From contig NC_063260.1 of NCBI RefSeq assembly GCF_019578655.1, positions 9,364,501 through 9,428,500 of the forward strand: a DNA stretch of 64,000 bases, in the 5' to 3' direction. Below, one piece after another: positions 48,485 through 63,802 of this stretch. How positions within the stretch are numbered: position 1 is the stretch's first letter; each line of letters opens with the position of its first letter. Source of the stretch: Ricinus communis. Taxonomy: Eukaryota > Streptophyta > Magnoliopsida > Malpighiales > Euphorbiaceae. The notes under the pieces were generated by a model. It had not been told where the DNA came from and did no database searches. It worked only from the letters and a program-made list of their open reading frames with translations. The position numbers and the translations under genes are program-made.

Positions 48485-48560
48485 AGAGCCGATCAGCTCT
48501 AAGAACAGTTGATTGACTGTACGTAGAGTCGATTGGCTCTTGACACAGCTAATCAGTTGG
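48485..48560. repeat. 20-bp-period array of quasi-palindromes, copy 2
   Basis: Units start at 48485 (AGAGCCGATCAGCTCT), 48505 (ACAGTTGATTGACTGT), 48525 (AGAGTCGATTGGCTCT) and 48545 (ACAGCTAATCAGTTGG). Every unit is 16 bp with a 4-bp linker, exactly 20 bp apart. Arms differ between units but remain nearly self-complementary. Confidence 0.8.
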
Positions 48561-49833
48561 TCGTTCTTAAGTTGCCCGATTTTAAAAGTTTTTGCTAGAT
48601 CTTCGACCGAATATCGGATTTTGCTAGTTTCTACATACTTTATTCATTTTTTATTAGTTTTTACCTATTTTTTTAATTCATGTGATTTTTATTTCTTTTT
48701 TTGCTTTCTTTATCTGTAATATGTGAATAGTGGGCAAGTATTTGCTTACTTGACTGTTAACTAAATATAACCCATATAGAATTAGGGATTTTAAATTGGA
48801 CTTTGGTATGAAACTTATAGCCCATTAGGTTAAAATAAGATGGTAATTGGAACTAATCATAATTCAAATTAGATGTAGATGAGCTTTGCCATGCTTAATA
48901 AATAAATTGACCCATTTAGACTTAGAAAATTGAAACAAGCTTTTGACATGCAAGATATAGCCTACCTAGAATTAAAGGTTGGTAAACTTAGACTTGATAA
49001 ATAAAATTAGGCTAGAATAGGTGGGCCTTTGAATGTAATGAGTAGCTAACTAGGTTAATTAATAAAGTGAAAATTAGGTCAGGCTTAATAAAATGGTCTA
49101 GAATTAGGTGAATTTAATATGTTGTAATGTTGACATGTAAAAAATATTATGCTACATTTGTAGGAATAATAAAAGTAAATGTAGGAATATACAAATAAGG
49201 CAGTTGGTTTTTGAGTCCATTTCTAGATGTGACAATGCTTCCTATGGAATCAAGTTATACTACGTAAGAAATAAAAGTGTAGTAAAATTTTTACTTTTAA
49301 TATAGTTTAATTTTAGTGTCTAGTAAAAATAATAAATTGTAACAATTTATTTTATTTAAAAAAATTAAAATTAAGCTACATAGTAATTTAATAATATTAA
49401 ATAAAAATAAATACTTTTAATACATTCATATTTTCTTAGAATTATATTATACTAAAAGAAAGAAAAGATATAAAGTAAAATTTATTATTTTAATTAGACA
49501 CTAAAATTAACTTGTGCTAAATATAATATTTTACTCTAATTTGATAATAAAATTAATTTTGGATGAGTTTGATACTTGATAATAAGTTCAAGAATCAAAT
49601 TGTAATCTTAAATTACCAGTTTAGTCCTTCGACTACCACGGAAGGGGGTAATAGTTAGTTTTACTAGAATTCAAGAGGATTTTAATATAATAGAAAAATG
49701 TAGGGACTGAGTCATATATTAGGCTAAATTACAATGGGTAAATAGTGTTTAACCTTTTTTATTATGTATATTATTTTTCACGGGATTACTACTATGAACT
49801 TGTAGAGTCGTTTCCCAGCGAGCGAAAGGATCT
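48561..49833. other. Repeat-like intergenic DNA
   Basis: Contains several degenerate CCATTTAGAATTA/TTAGACTTAG-like phrases and an AT-rich block at 49290-49560. No gene is supported. Confidence 0.35.
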
Positions 49834-50225
49834 ATGCAGCCAGTAAATCTAGATATGATGAAGTTATTCCTCCAGGCAGCCGACGAGGAGAAAAGCATTG
49901 CATCTATAGCATGGGTACTAAGGCACCCTTCTTCTTCAGCCTTGAATCATCCTACGGCTCCACTATCCGGTCCCAAGCAATGGACACACCAGATCTATCT
50001 TTGGAGTCTCGAATATTAATACCGTGTAGTAGCATGTGTCGTTTATTTTAGATAAAGAGAGGGTTTTCTATCACCAGGAGTAGCAGGAGGTTACCTTCGA
50101 TATCTGGACAGAGGTCCGACAACTAATCAAAGAGGCACTCATTGAGTTTTTGACTTTGGGCGAATCCTTCTTTGGTGCTACACAAAAACAACAGCAGCAA
50201 CATGAGTAAGACGACCAGGATCAGC
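49834..50225 (+). pseudogene. Possible plant transposase-associated (Ptta/En/Spm-like) fragment
   Basis: A GC-richer stretch has frames with NLDMMKLFLQAADEEK and, later, a Gln-rich end. Plant CACTA ORF2 proteins have a similar texture. No domain can be assigned with confidence, and the frame is broken at about 50017. Confidence 0.25.
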
Positions 50226-50439
50226 CGAACGTCGATTTGTAGTTTAGATTTTCTTTATTCTTTATAATTATTTGTTAGTATATAGTATAATAAATATGAA
50301 TAATATATATTCATTTTTTATTATATTACATTTTTATATATAGGCTTTTTTTTATATTGATATCAAATCTTATTTATTTATTAATATTTATTTAGATTAC
50401 TAACATTAAGAAATTTAAAAATAACTAAACTGTGATGTA

Positions 50440-50690
50440 TTGAGGACAGACTAGCAACGAAGCAACAAATTATCTATCGCTAATTCTTCTCTAATTGTTG
50501 CTAAAACTGTCACTAGATTAATGATGGTCATTCTGTCATTGAAGCTATTGCTATATCTAGCAATGGTTGTCGTCGTTAAATTTAGCAATGGAATTTTTTT
50601 CCATCATCTTTTTTGCGAGGAGCAAATTACTGATGAGTTATTTCCATCGTGAATCTGTTGCCAGTGACGGAAATGTTTATCGGTAAACTG
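50440..50690. mobile_element. CACTA-like subterminal repeat region
   Basis: Short motifs of the type TAGCAATGGAATTTTTTTCC and GCCAGTGACGGAAATG occur repeatedly in both orientations, as in the subterminal regions of CACTA elements. The final CACTACAAGAAA-type terminus was not found. Confidence 0.4.
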
Positions 50691-52100
50691 GCATTTTCTT
50701 AAAATTATAAGTTTGTATTTTTATATTTTAAAAGTTTGTATTTATATTATATATTTTTAATAAATATCTTGTAAAACTCTTGTATATTGATTATTAAATG
50801 AATATAAGTAAATATATAACATAAATCATCAATTATATATTATAGAAAAATATGTCTTTTTTCAAAAGAATATAAAATGTTTTTAAAGTATATAATAAAC
50901 AGTATATATTGAGTGTATAATCTATTTATTTCAGGTATATGATAGTATAATTTTTCTCCATTTCGATTTTAAAATCATCTTTTACTTTTTTTTATAAATA
51001 GGCATGAACATGATTTTTTCTTTTCACCACAATGGACATTGGAAAGGAAATATGAGATATGTAAACTTTGATGTAAAGGAAATTCTAATATCAAAGAGCA
51101 ATAACTTTACAAAAAATAGAAATAATTGATATCAAATAAATAAAAATAAAAATGGAGCAAACAAAAATGGATTCGATATCAAGTCAAACATGGTTATCTA
51201 CTACTATAAAAAGAAGACAATGTAAGCCTTATATTCTATCTACAGTTGAAAAAGATAAAATGTGACTTTACCAAATACCTTTTGTGTATATCTATTATAG
51301 AAATTCAACCACAAATATGAATATAAATAAATAAAATAAATAATCAATTATATATTATAAAAATTAATTCGATAACGAAATATAAAATAGTTTAAAGTAT
51401 ATATAGTAAATAGTATATACTATGTATATAACAAGTTTATTTCATATATATAATACTTTAAATTTTACTAATTTTTCTCTGTTTAGATTTGTAATTCTAG
51501 TAGCAACCAAGAGGGAGGTAAATTGGTTGAAATAAAAAACCAAAAATAAATTAAACCAAAATAGGATATCAAGCACAACTCACAACATGAAGAATTTATA
51601 GTGATTTAGCCAACACTTTCCTACATCCATTACTCAAGAATTCTTATGAGATTTTTACTATCACATAGAATTACAATCCTAACTCTATTTGTGTCTTTTA
51701 TAAGGCTAAGAACAAATTCAAGTGTTTTCTCAAATGCTCACACTCTAATCCAAGTGTTTTCCTACGCTCACACTCTAATCCACTCTAAGAATTTTAATAT
51801 TAGTTACAAGAATAATTTATCCCTTACCTAATCAGCCAATCTACCTCTTTTGAGCTTTGAATACAAGAAATAAATACTCAACTATTCAAAGATTCAAACC
51901 CACAATTGAATCTTTAATACAAGTTGAAAAAGATGAAGATTTGAGGTTGTTAAGAGTAAATACACAATAGGGGCTGAAAATAAATGCTCTTGCTTGACCT
52001 AGAACAATTAGAAATGAAGTTTAAATACTCCTAAGTTAAATAAAGATATTGCACCTTCATTAAATGTAAATATAGCAATTTCAATAACCTTTATAAGTGT
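50691..52100. repeat. AT-rich dispersed repeat family and reversed retroelement-like segment
   Basis: Blocks at about 50800-51000, 51300-51490 and 54190-54430 share TATATTATA..., ATTTATTTCAGGTATATGAT-like and TTTTTCTC...TTAGATTT features and look like diverged copies of one element. From 51490 to 52000 the sequence (GCAACCAAGAGGGAGGTAAA) resembles retrotransposon-derived DNA. No gene. Confidence 0.4.
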
Positions 52101-52103
52101 ATC

Positions 52104-52604
52104 TTCACGGGTAGAAAGAATCCTTTACGGTCGTGATGCTGAAAAACATATTTGAAAAATTGGAATTCGTAATGGGTATGAACAATTCTTCATGGCTAAA
52201 AACTTTTATTCATGGCTGGAAACTTTGGTCGTGAACTTTATTATAATTTCTTAAAGATTTCCAGTGTTGGCATCTTTCAAGAGCGTGAATCTTTCTTCAT
52301 GGTTGAGAAGCCTCTCCTTTACGACTGGAAAGATTTATTTACAGCCGTGAATTTCATCTTCATAGTTAGCATGCTGGTTATGACTTCTTCTATGGTTTCT
52401 TTAAATTTTAGAAAAAAAGGATCTTTCACGGGCGTGAATATTTCTTCACGGCCATGAATCTTCATTTTCATGATTGGACATGATGATGTGAATGCTACTA
52501 TCCTTTTTGTTGTTTGAGCTGAGAATTCTTCATGGTTAGGAACTGATCTTTACGTTTGAGAAACTGATATTTCATGAGCGTGAATAAACATTCATGAGCA
52601 CGAA
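52104..52604. repeat. 20-22-bp-period array of TTCACGGCCGTGAA-like quasi-palindromes
   Basis: About sixteen units of the TTCA(C/T)GG--(C/T)GTGAA type occur at 52104, 52124, 52189, 52209, 52276, 52296, 52318, 52338, 52359, 52425, 52445, 52467, 52529, 52549, 52571 and 52591. Within clusters the spacing alternates 20 and 22 bp. The best unit, TTTCACGGGCGTGAATA, is close to a full palindrome. Gaps between clusters lack clear units. Confidence 0.7.
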
Positions 52605-53290
52605 TCTATCTTGTTTTAGAAGAACCAATTTTTCTTTCCTTACACATAAACACTAAAATATAAAAGTAGTTAATCTTAATTGTTTGTGACCATCAAAATT
52701 GGATTAATAACCCTTAAGGTTCAACAAGATTGTTAAAAAAATAATTCATTAACTATAATAGTAAAAACCATTTTAGAGATAGTCAAATTCTTTTATTTCT
52801 TAACAGTTAACAATATACTTTAAATATATTGTAGGCAACTAGTATATAATGTTTTTGCAATAACTAAAATGAATATATTTGCTAAATTAATATATGATAA
52901 AATAATTAATATTTCTTAATTATGAATAAATATATTTGTTAAATCAATATATAGTAAAGTAATTTCTTAATTATCATCAAATGCAATTAATAAATGGTAA
53001 ATTATTAAAAAAATTAATTAGTATAGAAATAAAACTCATATATAAAAGAAATGAATAAAGGAAAAGTAATAGTACACAATATACTTAGAGTATTTTATAA
53101 ATATGTAATGAGTATATCATTTCTCTTTTTTAAATTGAATAATTTAAAATATATATTGTAGCAGCATAAAATCTTTTAAATTAATTATAAAAAGAATTTA
53201 GTTTTGAAAAAAGATATACTTAAAGAAAAAAAAGCATGAAAATGATATTAGAAATTGGGTTGAATTGTCAAAAAAATTCTATACTTTGTA
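52605..53290. other. AT-rich intergenic DNA
   Basis: No gene seen. It contains AT-rich blocks similar to those at 53850-54150. Confidence 0.4.
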
Positions 53291-53716
53291 CTTTTATCAA
53301 ATTTAGCATGTACTGTTCAAATTTTTAATTTTAGCATCAAACTTTAATATTGATTTCGATTTTAACTTCCTGGAAAATTATCAATAAAATTTGTTGACGT
53401 GATGTGAAATTTGACAACAACAATAAAAATGAGAAATTGAATCAGCACCCTCGCTATTAAAATATTGTCGTTTAAGCACATAAGATTAATGCAACTCCAA
53501 AGTTAAGAAAAAGAAATAATTTATGTACTTAAATAATAATATTTTAGTAATGAACGAATTCTAATGTTAACTCGGTTCTTTTTTTTATTGTCGGAATCCA
53601 TACCAAACTAGCAGATTTGATAGATAATTTTATTAAATGCTAAAATTGAAATCAATGTTAAAGTATGATACTGAAATTGAAAATTTATAGACTACATGCT
53701 AGATTTGATAATAAGT
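53291..53716. mobile_element. Near-palindromic MITE, copy C
   Basis: Third copy of the family at 7931-8356 and 23814-24160. The left arm CTTTTATCAAATTTAGCATG pairs with the right arm GCTAGATTTGATAATAAG, and the inverted match continues to a centre near 53500. It has no ORF. Confidence 0.7.
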
Positions 53717-56639
53717 GCATAATTCAGAATATTTTTGGCAATTAAAGCTAAAAATTAAATATAAACAAAAATTGTAAGTATTCCTTATATATGATAACAT
53801 GTAATAAAAATTGATTAAATTATAAAACTAAGACTTCATGTATAAATTAAAAATTATATAAAAAGAAAACTTCAAAATATATATATATAAAAATGAATAG
53901 AAAAATATAATAGTATACAATATATTGTGAGTATATTATAAGTATATAATGAATGTTTATAATAATTTTATATTAATTAAATAAAACTATTACATCAATA
54001 ATATCATATTATAATGAATGGTTTTAAATGTTTTAAAAATTATTTTAAGTTAAATTTTAAAATATTTAAAAATGAATAAATATATTATAATAGTGTAAAG
54101 TATATCTTAGTATATTATGAACATATATAGATATTTCACAAGCACCTATTTTTAAAATTTAATAAATTTATATTTATTATGTTTGTTTGATATATATCTT
54201 AAATTTTTTTTGTATATTCACTATTATATGATATAGATATATGAAGGAATATATCAATTATATATTCTATAAAAGAACTTGTTTTCTAAAAAGATATAAA
54301 ATAATTTTTAAAGTTTATAGTGAAAAGCGTACACTAAGTATATAACGAAATTTATTTCAGGTATATGATACTTTGAGTCTTATTTAGTTTATTTGGTTCA
54401 TATTTTTAAAACCATCTTTTATATTTTTTAATATATGAATGTGAACTGAATATCTCTTTTTCTTGACTATAATGAATATAATAACAAGAATCGAGTTAAA
54501 AAATCGTACATAACAAATTCAAATAAATAAATTTACAAGTTAAAATATATCTAAGAGAATGATACCTACTTAGTATAAAAGTCAACAATCCTTAAACCTA
54601 TTAATATTACCATGAATTGTTTGTCCATCATGTACAATACATTAACAAAAAGACCACATGATAATTACATAAAGTTTCTTCTTTAAATCTTATTTGGTCT
54701 ATCCATCTCCTTAAGCTGCCATAGGATTCATACTCATTATCAAGACCTTCAATTTTTTTGGATTTTGCATAAGAGAACAACACGATTGTAAGCCTCTTCT
54801 TTTGATGTTCATAAATATGTTGTTTAAAAACCATGAATATACCAATTCTTTTCTCATAAAAAATTGTATATTTGTAAAACTAGTAAAATACAAAAAAAAA
54901 AAATTATAAGCTACAAGTTTTATTTTTATGAAGATCTAATTAAAAAGAATCTAATAATATTTTACTTCTTTGAAATTCAAAGCTTAAGTTATCATATGCA
55001 TGAATTAACATGATCTAACAAGATCATATCACCTGAATAAATAAATAAAAACTAAATTTCTTGCCCAAATTTCTTACCAATAATTAGAATTAATTAAGCA
55101 ATAGGTCTAAATCAAACATGAGAGTGGAACTAAAATTATCATAAAAAATACAGTCAACATTATATATAAATATACGATATATTCCAAATATATTATGAAT
55201 ATATAATGAATATCTATTACTATTATGATTATAATAATTAAAAGTAAAATAATAGTAAATATTAAATATATAGTACACCCCGAATATATATTATGAATAT
55301 ATAATGAGTATTTATTACCATTATGATTATAATAATTAAAACTAAAATAATAGCAATAAAGTAAAAAAAAGTAGAAAGCATGAAAATCGAGTTCATATCT
55401 TAGTGTCGAAATTAACAACCAAAATGATCTTTTAGTCTCCTTCTTCCATCTTCCATCTTCCATTTATTTTCTTTTCTTACCTTTTCAATTTTTTAACTCT
55501 TAAACCAAACATCCATTTTATATTCTCTATATTATGCCTTCACAGCTTGAAATTTGAGATTATAATAAAATCTCTTTCAAATTAAATTTTGAGCCAACTA
55601 AATATTCAAAGGCATATCTTGTTCTCTTTTGTAAACTATGGTTGTTTCCTAGTCTGCAAGGACCTCAAATATAAAAAGACCTAAAAGCAAATTGAAAAAA
55701 CATTGCGATGAAAACAAGTAAAAACGGTAAAGAGCGAAAAAAACAAAAACAAAAAGAGAAACGCGTAAAAAAAGAAGACATTAGCAAAATAATAATTCTA
55801 CAAAACACATAGTGTAGAAGTAAAGAAAATACATGTAATCTTTTCAATAAATTTTGGAAATTCGAAGGCCCATGGCTCCTCATACTTATCTAATAAATAG
55901 ATTTTAGTAGGAAATAATGTCTATTTATTTATTTATTTTTATTTAGTCAATTAAAAAGTATTTTTAACTTCTTAATTTAACCTAACAATAAAATAAAGTA
56001 ATAATTAATATATTATTACAAACTAAGAAAAGTATTTAATATAATAATTAATTTTATTTGAATTGAGAAATTTATAAATTTAAATATACATCTCAAAATT
56101 TTAAAAAGTTCATCATGATTATAAAATTATAAATTTTAGTGATTCAATATTTTTATTTTTCGTGTAGTGTTAGAAAATAATTTTTAACATTTGAGGTCTA
56201 AATCAATTATAGTATTTACCGTGAATATAAAGAGATAATTATCCATTACTGTGTAATGTACGATCTTTGCTATAAAATAAATTATAACTGTCGGTCATTA
56301 AATTTTATAATGTAAATTTTCACATTTTAGATAGAAAATTAGAACTTATAAAATGAAGAGTTTTGAGGGTAAAAGTTTTTGCAAAATTAATGAATTTTGA
56401 GTTTTACTTCTTTGCAAATAATGCCTTTAGATTAAATCTGTAGATTTCATAGATTTTTCACATGAGATCTCTTAGTTTAGACGAGTCATGAAGTCCCGGC
56501 GAATGGAGTATGAAAACCTGAAGGGGTAAATCGTAATTACGTCAAAATTACTTATATGGGACAGATGTCAACAAGAAAGTGGACAATTAAGGCCATATTA
56601 GTCCACATAAGCGTGAAACTATCATATCCCTTCGTTAAA
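53717..56639. other. AT-rich intergenic DNA with a 99-bp direct repeat
   Basis: Two direct copies of a stretch with ATATTATGAATATATAATGA lie at about 55188 and 55287. No gene is supported. The last about 150 bp (GACGAGTCATGAAGTCCCGG and following) may belong to the TAF8 promoter. Confidence 0.45.
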
Positions 56640-56782
56640 AACAAAAAATAATTTCTCATTTTGCCTTCTCCTTCTATAAAACTAACTTCAACATCTCCTT
56701 TCTCTTCGATTCAATTTCTCAAATCTCTCTCTTTCAATTCTCTTTTAGAATTAGGATTTTACAAGGGTTTTGATTCAAGATT

Positions 56783-56791
56783 AAACCCTAA
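56783..56791 (+). promoter_or_regulatory. Telo-box in the TAF8 leader region
   Basis: AAACCCTAA, a plant telo-box, lies in the CT-rich leader, with further CTAGGGTT copies nearby (56831, 56967). Such boxes are common in promoters and leaders of housekeeping genes. Confidence 0.5.
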
Positions 56792-56919
56792 TTATTTTTT
56801 TAAAGAAAACCTTTTGCTGCTCTCTCCAGCTAGGGTTCTAATTGGTGATCGATTTGCTTCTCTCCAGATTTATGTTTCTTTCTTTTTGAGTCATTCGATT
56901 CATGGGTTCATTTGGAATA

Positions 56920-57172
56920 GTAAGCATTTGATAGCTGCTTTTGTTTGAATTACTTTTGTTTATGTCTAGGGTTCGCTCGAGTTCTAGTTAGTTTCTAATT
57001 AAAAAATTATTTTGGTGATAATTGGTGTTTGTTCATATGTGTCTGCATTTTTAATTGAATCTTTTGGGTCTTTGCTATTTGAAAGTAGTATGTTTCGTTA
57101 GTTGTCATTTTAGGATTGATTTAGAGTTTATATGTTGAACTAACGATTCAAAATTGTTGATATTTCTTCCAG
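56920..57172 (+). other. Likely intron in the TAF8 5' leader
   Basis: A donor at GGAATAGTAAGC (GT at 56920) and an acceptor at TATTTCTTCCAG (AG at 57171-57172) bracket a T-rich 253-bp segment. Splicing would leave a leader exon in front of the TAF8 ATG. Transcript data are needed. Confidence 0.45.
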
Positions 57173-57273
57173 CTGCCAAACAAGTTGTAAGCGATGGACT
57201 GGTGATTTATGGATGCGAAAGAATGGTTCTTTTGGATGTTTTATGTCAGGTGAAGTGATATGAGGTGTTGAAT

Positions 57274-58413
57274 ATGAGCCATGGAGGTGGGCAGAGTGGA
57301 AGAGTACAGGAAAAATCACAACTTGCTAAGAGAAAGTCAGGTTCAAGTGGCGATGAATTTGCACGATCAATTGCAAAGATTGCTGTAGCACAAATATGCG
57401 AGTGTACTGGGTTTCAGACCTTTCAGCAGTCTGCTCTTGAAACACTATCTGATGTGACTGTCCGATATATATGCAATCTTGGAAAGCTTGCACAGGGTAA
57501 TGCAAATTCAGCAGGTAGAATTGAGGGTAATGCTTTTGATATTATTCAAGCATTGGAAGAGCTGTGTTCTTCACAGGGGTTTGCCGGTGCTTCTGATGTT
57601 GATCATTGTATTGCTAGTTCAGGTATTGTTAGAGACATTGCTCAGTATGTTAGTGACGCAGATGATGTCCCTTTTGCCTATTCTATTCCCCCTTTTCCTA
57701 TTGTTAGAGAAAGGAAGCTAGCTCCAATTTTTTCACAAATCGGTGAGAAGCCTCCTTGGGAGCACATTCCAGATTGGCTACCTGCATTTCCTGATCCTCA
57801 GATTTACCTTCAGTCTCCGACAGTGAATGAAGGGGCTACTGATCTTAACATGCAGAAGTTTGAGCCGGCAAGGCTACACCCGAAGATAGATAGGTCTTTG
57901 TTGCAGCAGCCATTTACTTCCAGCGGGTCACAAGGGCCTTCCTCTAATGTCCCTGCTGGTGGTTATGAGGGGAAATTAATAGTTGAAGGCAACCCATTTG
58001 TTGCTGCTCCTTTACAGTGTGGAGAGAAAGAAGTGTCCCACGTTGTTCCTCCAGCTAAACTGTCAAATGAAACTGCTGTGAGAAATCCCATTGAGCATAA
58101 TCGTCTTGCTGATAACCATGTCTCTGTGTTGAATACATTTGCTCCAGCTATCAAAGCAATGAATAGCAGGTTATGCGATTCTGAGGAGGGCCAGAAGAAG
58201 GTTCTTTTGAATCAACGACCTGCTATACAATTTAAGATTGCTATTGGAAAAAAGTCCTTGAGAACATCACTAGAATTGGGATCACAAAATAAGAGTGCTG
58301 AGAAGATTAGTCCATGGTCTGAAAAGGATAATGAGAATGACGACAAGAAAAGGAGGGCTGAGAAAATTCTAAAACAATCTATAGAGAACCCAGGGGAACT
58401 AGCTCAGTTGTAA
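57274..58413 (+). CDS. TAF8: Transcription initiation factor TFIID subunit 8 (TAF8)
   Basis: The gene encodes a 379-residue TBP-associated factor. The N-terminal histone-fold/bromodomain-associated domain covers about residues 28-100 (DEFARSIAKIAVAQICECTG, then LSDVTVRYICNLGK), which pairs with TAF10 in TFIID. The TAF8 C-terminal motif follows at about 140-182, containing KPPWEHIPDWLPAFPDPQIY. The rest is a low-complexity tail ending with a KKRRAEKILKQS basic segment. Length and layout match other plant TAF8 proteins. The start is the ATG at 57274; an upstream in-frame GTG at 57265 is not a plant start. The coding part has a single exon and appears intact. Confidence 0.93.
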   Translation: MSHGGGQSGRVQEKSQLAKRKSGSSGDEFARSIAKIAVAQICECTGFQTFQQSALETLSDVTVRYICNLGKLAQGNANSAGRIEGNAFDIIQALEELCSSQGFAGASDVDHCIASSGIVRDIAQYVSDADDVPFAYSIPPFPIVRERKLAPIFSQIGEKPPWEHIPDWLPAFPDPQIYLQSPTVNEGATDLNMQKFEPARLHPKIDRSLLQQPFTSSGSQGPSSNVPAGGYEGKLIVEGNPFVAAPLQCGEKEVSHVVPPAKLSNETAVRNPIEHNRLADNHVSVLNTFAPAIKAMNSRLCDSEEGQKKVLLNQRPAIQFKIAIGKKSLRTSLELGSQNKSAEKISPWSEKDNENDDKKRRAEKILKQSIENPGELAQL

Positions 58414-61990
<3,577 letters not shown>

Positions 61991-62631
61991 ATTTTTTGGA
62001 ACAAATTATGAACCAAACAATTGGCTGTAGGATTTATTCTCTCTGTTTTTAAAGTAGAACCAAGTCAAAAGTGGAACTCATATTTTGCAACACACAAGGG
62101 ACAAAAAACTTAAACTCATTTATATATCTTTTTGCTCCCATGTTTTTGGCTTCTATATAGATTTATTTTCATTAGCTCCTTTTTCAATTTTGTTCCATCC
62201 AAGCAAGAGGAAAGAAAATAAATGAAGAAAGTTCATGCATGTTTTCTCTCTATATGCCTTATATTTAATTTGTGTTCTTAAACAGTGTAAAATTACGAGC
62301 CTGATGAAGAATGCCTTTTAAGATACCAGAAGTTAAGCAGATACAACCAGGACATCTCTGCGCTGCAAATTATGAGCTTGCTAGCACTTATGCCCCTTGA
62401 ATTATTAGGTTAAGGAGACTAATAAGTAAGATAATAATTCAACAATTGGCTTTTAACTCCAATACAAATTATTGGAAATATAGACTAGTGGTCCATTATG
62501 ATTTTTCTGTTTGTTTGATGTGTACTCTTGTGTGTGTGCTTTGACTGAAAATATAAGCTGCTTGTAGAGTATGGCCTCTCTCTGCATGAAGAAAAAAGGG
62601 TCTGCTACCATTGAGTGGTAGAGCTAGCTGT
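61991..62631. other. Intergenic DNA between the NUPT and the tandem repeat
   Basis: No gene is supported. Confidence 0.35.
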
Positions 62632-62870
62632 GGGAGGCACCAAAGGGGTAAGGATGCTTGAAACATACTGGCGATAAATTGAAATATTTGTTAAGGATGC
62701 TTGAAACATACTGGCGATAAATTAAAATATTTGTTAAAAGTTTCAATACGATATACATGCTATATTTGGGAGGCACCAAAGAGGTAAGGATGCTTGAAAC
62801 ATACTGGCGATAAATTGAAATATTTGTTAAAAGTTTCAATAAAATATACATGCTATAGCTAATTTATACT
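62632..62870. repeat. 136-bp tandem duplication with an inner 43-bp duplication
   Basis: A unit starting GGGAGGCACCAAAG occurs at 62632 and 62768. The block AAGGATGCTTGAAACATACT occurs at 62650, 62693 and 62786, so the first unit contains an extra 43-bp copy. It lies just beyond the stop codon of the LONGIFOLIA-like gene and may be in its 3' UTR. Confidence 0.8.
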
Positions 62871-63002
62871 CTGATACATTATTTCGATTTATACCTCAAT
62901 AAATGTAGGAGAAAACTAGAGCAATCCCCCAAATTTGAACACCATAGAGGGGGAGAGCCTGAGATGCTGTATAATTGTGTATAAACAGTAGTATGAAAAG
63001 TA

Positions 63003-63802
63003 CTATGTGGAGCACAGTTGCCCGCAATGCCCAGCCAATTGCACTTGTAGACCAAGTGCCTCACCAGTGATAAGCTCACTAATCAAATCCTTAAAGATCA
63101 ATCGCTCGATATCTAGAACTAGCCCTGGAATTTCACTATTACAAGTTGACCAATTCTTTGATCGATGCATCAAATCTGCTCGTAAGACGCTTGTCAGACT
63201 GTCTTCATCATCTAAGCTGCAGTTTGCACCATTATTTTGCAGTCTATCTACCTCTGAGCACAATTCTCCCCAAAGCTGCTGTCCCCATGGTCTTTTATCT
63301 GCCAGCATATTTGATGAAAGCCCATGCTTGGGAGAACTTTCCAGAAGTAATCTGTGGATTAGAATTTCATTTACAGCATCGAATACAAGTTTTCTATGGA
63401 GTTCGTTTTGAAGTTCTGACTTGGAAATCTTTGTTCGATTCTTCTTGTCATTTGAAAACATGGTGCTTGCCTTTGATTGTTCCAGGGAAAGAAATAAAGT
63501 CGGGTTGATTGGGTAGCTTGTTTGACGGAGGTGATTGGTTATAAATCCAGATCCAAAATCTTTCAGCAGACCTGATGCTAATAGGATTTCTGAAATGTAC
63601 TGATGGTCTGGATTTTTGCTATTGTAGAGATTTGGGATTTCACTGATAAAAGGTCCTTCATGAGCAGATAAATTCCGTGTGAGCTTGTGAATTAGAAGGT
63701 GGATGTTCTCCACTTTCTTATGAGTAATCGTAGAGTTGAGACTGGAGTCTGTATTGCTGGATGAGTGATCTATGTCTACCTGATTCCACTCGACCTCATC
63801 TT
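63003..63802 (-). CDS. LONGIFOLIA/TRM-like protein, last exon (partial)
   Basis: The last exon encodes about 265 residues of the C-terminal part of a LONGIFOLIA/TON1-recruiting-motif family protein. Family members bind microtubule-organising partners and promote longitudinal cell and organ growth. The visible part is the DUF4378-like end: AVNEILIHRLLLE, then WGQQLWGELCSEVDRLQ, then LVLDIERLIFKDLISELITGE. The exon begins at 63802, just after TTGCTACAG on the minus strand, and continues through codons upstream of the first Met at 63713, so that Met is not the gene start. Earlier exons lie beyond the window. The gene converges with TAF8. Confidence 0.85.

Noticed and set aside
52212..52457. 81-codon plus-strand frame
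   Set aside because: It lies across the quasi-palindrome array and its texture follows the repeat units; no family.
55107..55463. Minus-strand 118-codon frame rich in Tyr and Ile
   Set aside because: It lies in low-complexity AT-rich repeat DNA with a 99-bp duplication; no domain.
57265..57273. GTG start three codons before the TAF8 ATG
   Set aside because: Plant nuclear genes start at ATG; the ATG at 57274 fits the leader and the family length.
63007..63508. Plus-strand frames opposite the LONGIFOLIA-like exon
   Set aside because: They are shadows of the real minus-strand coding frame.
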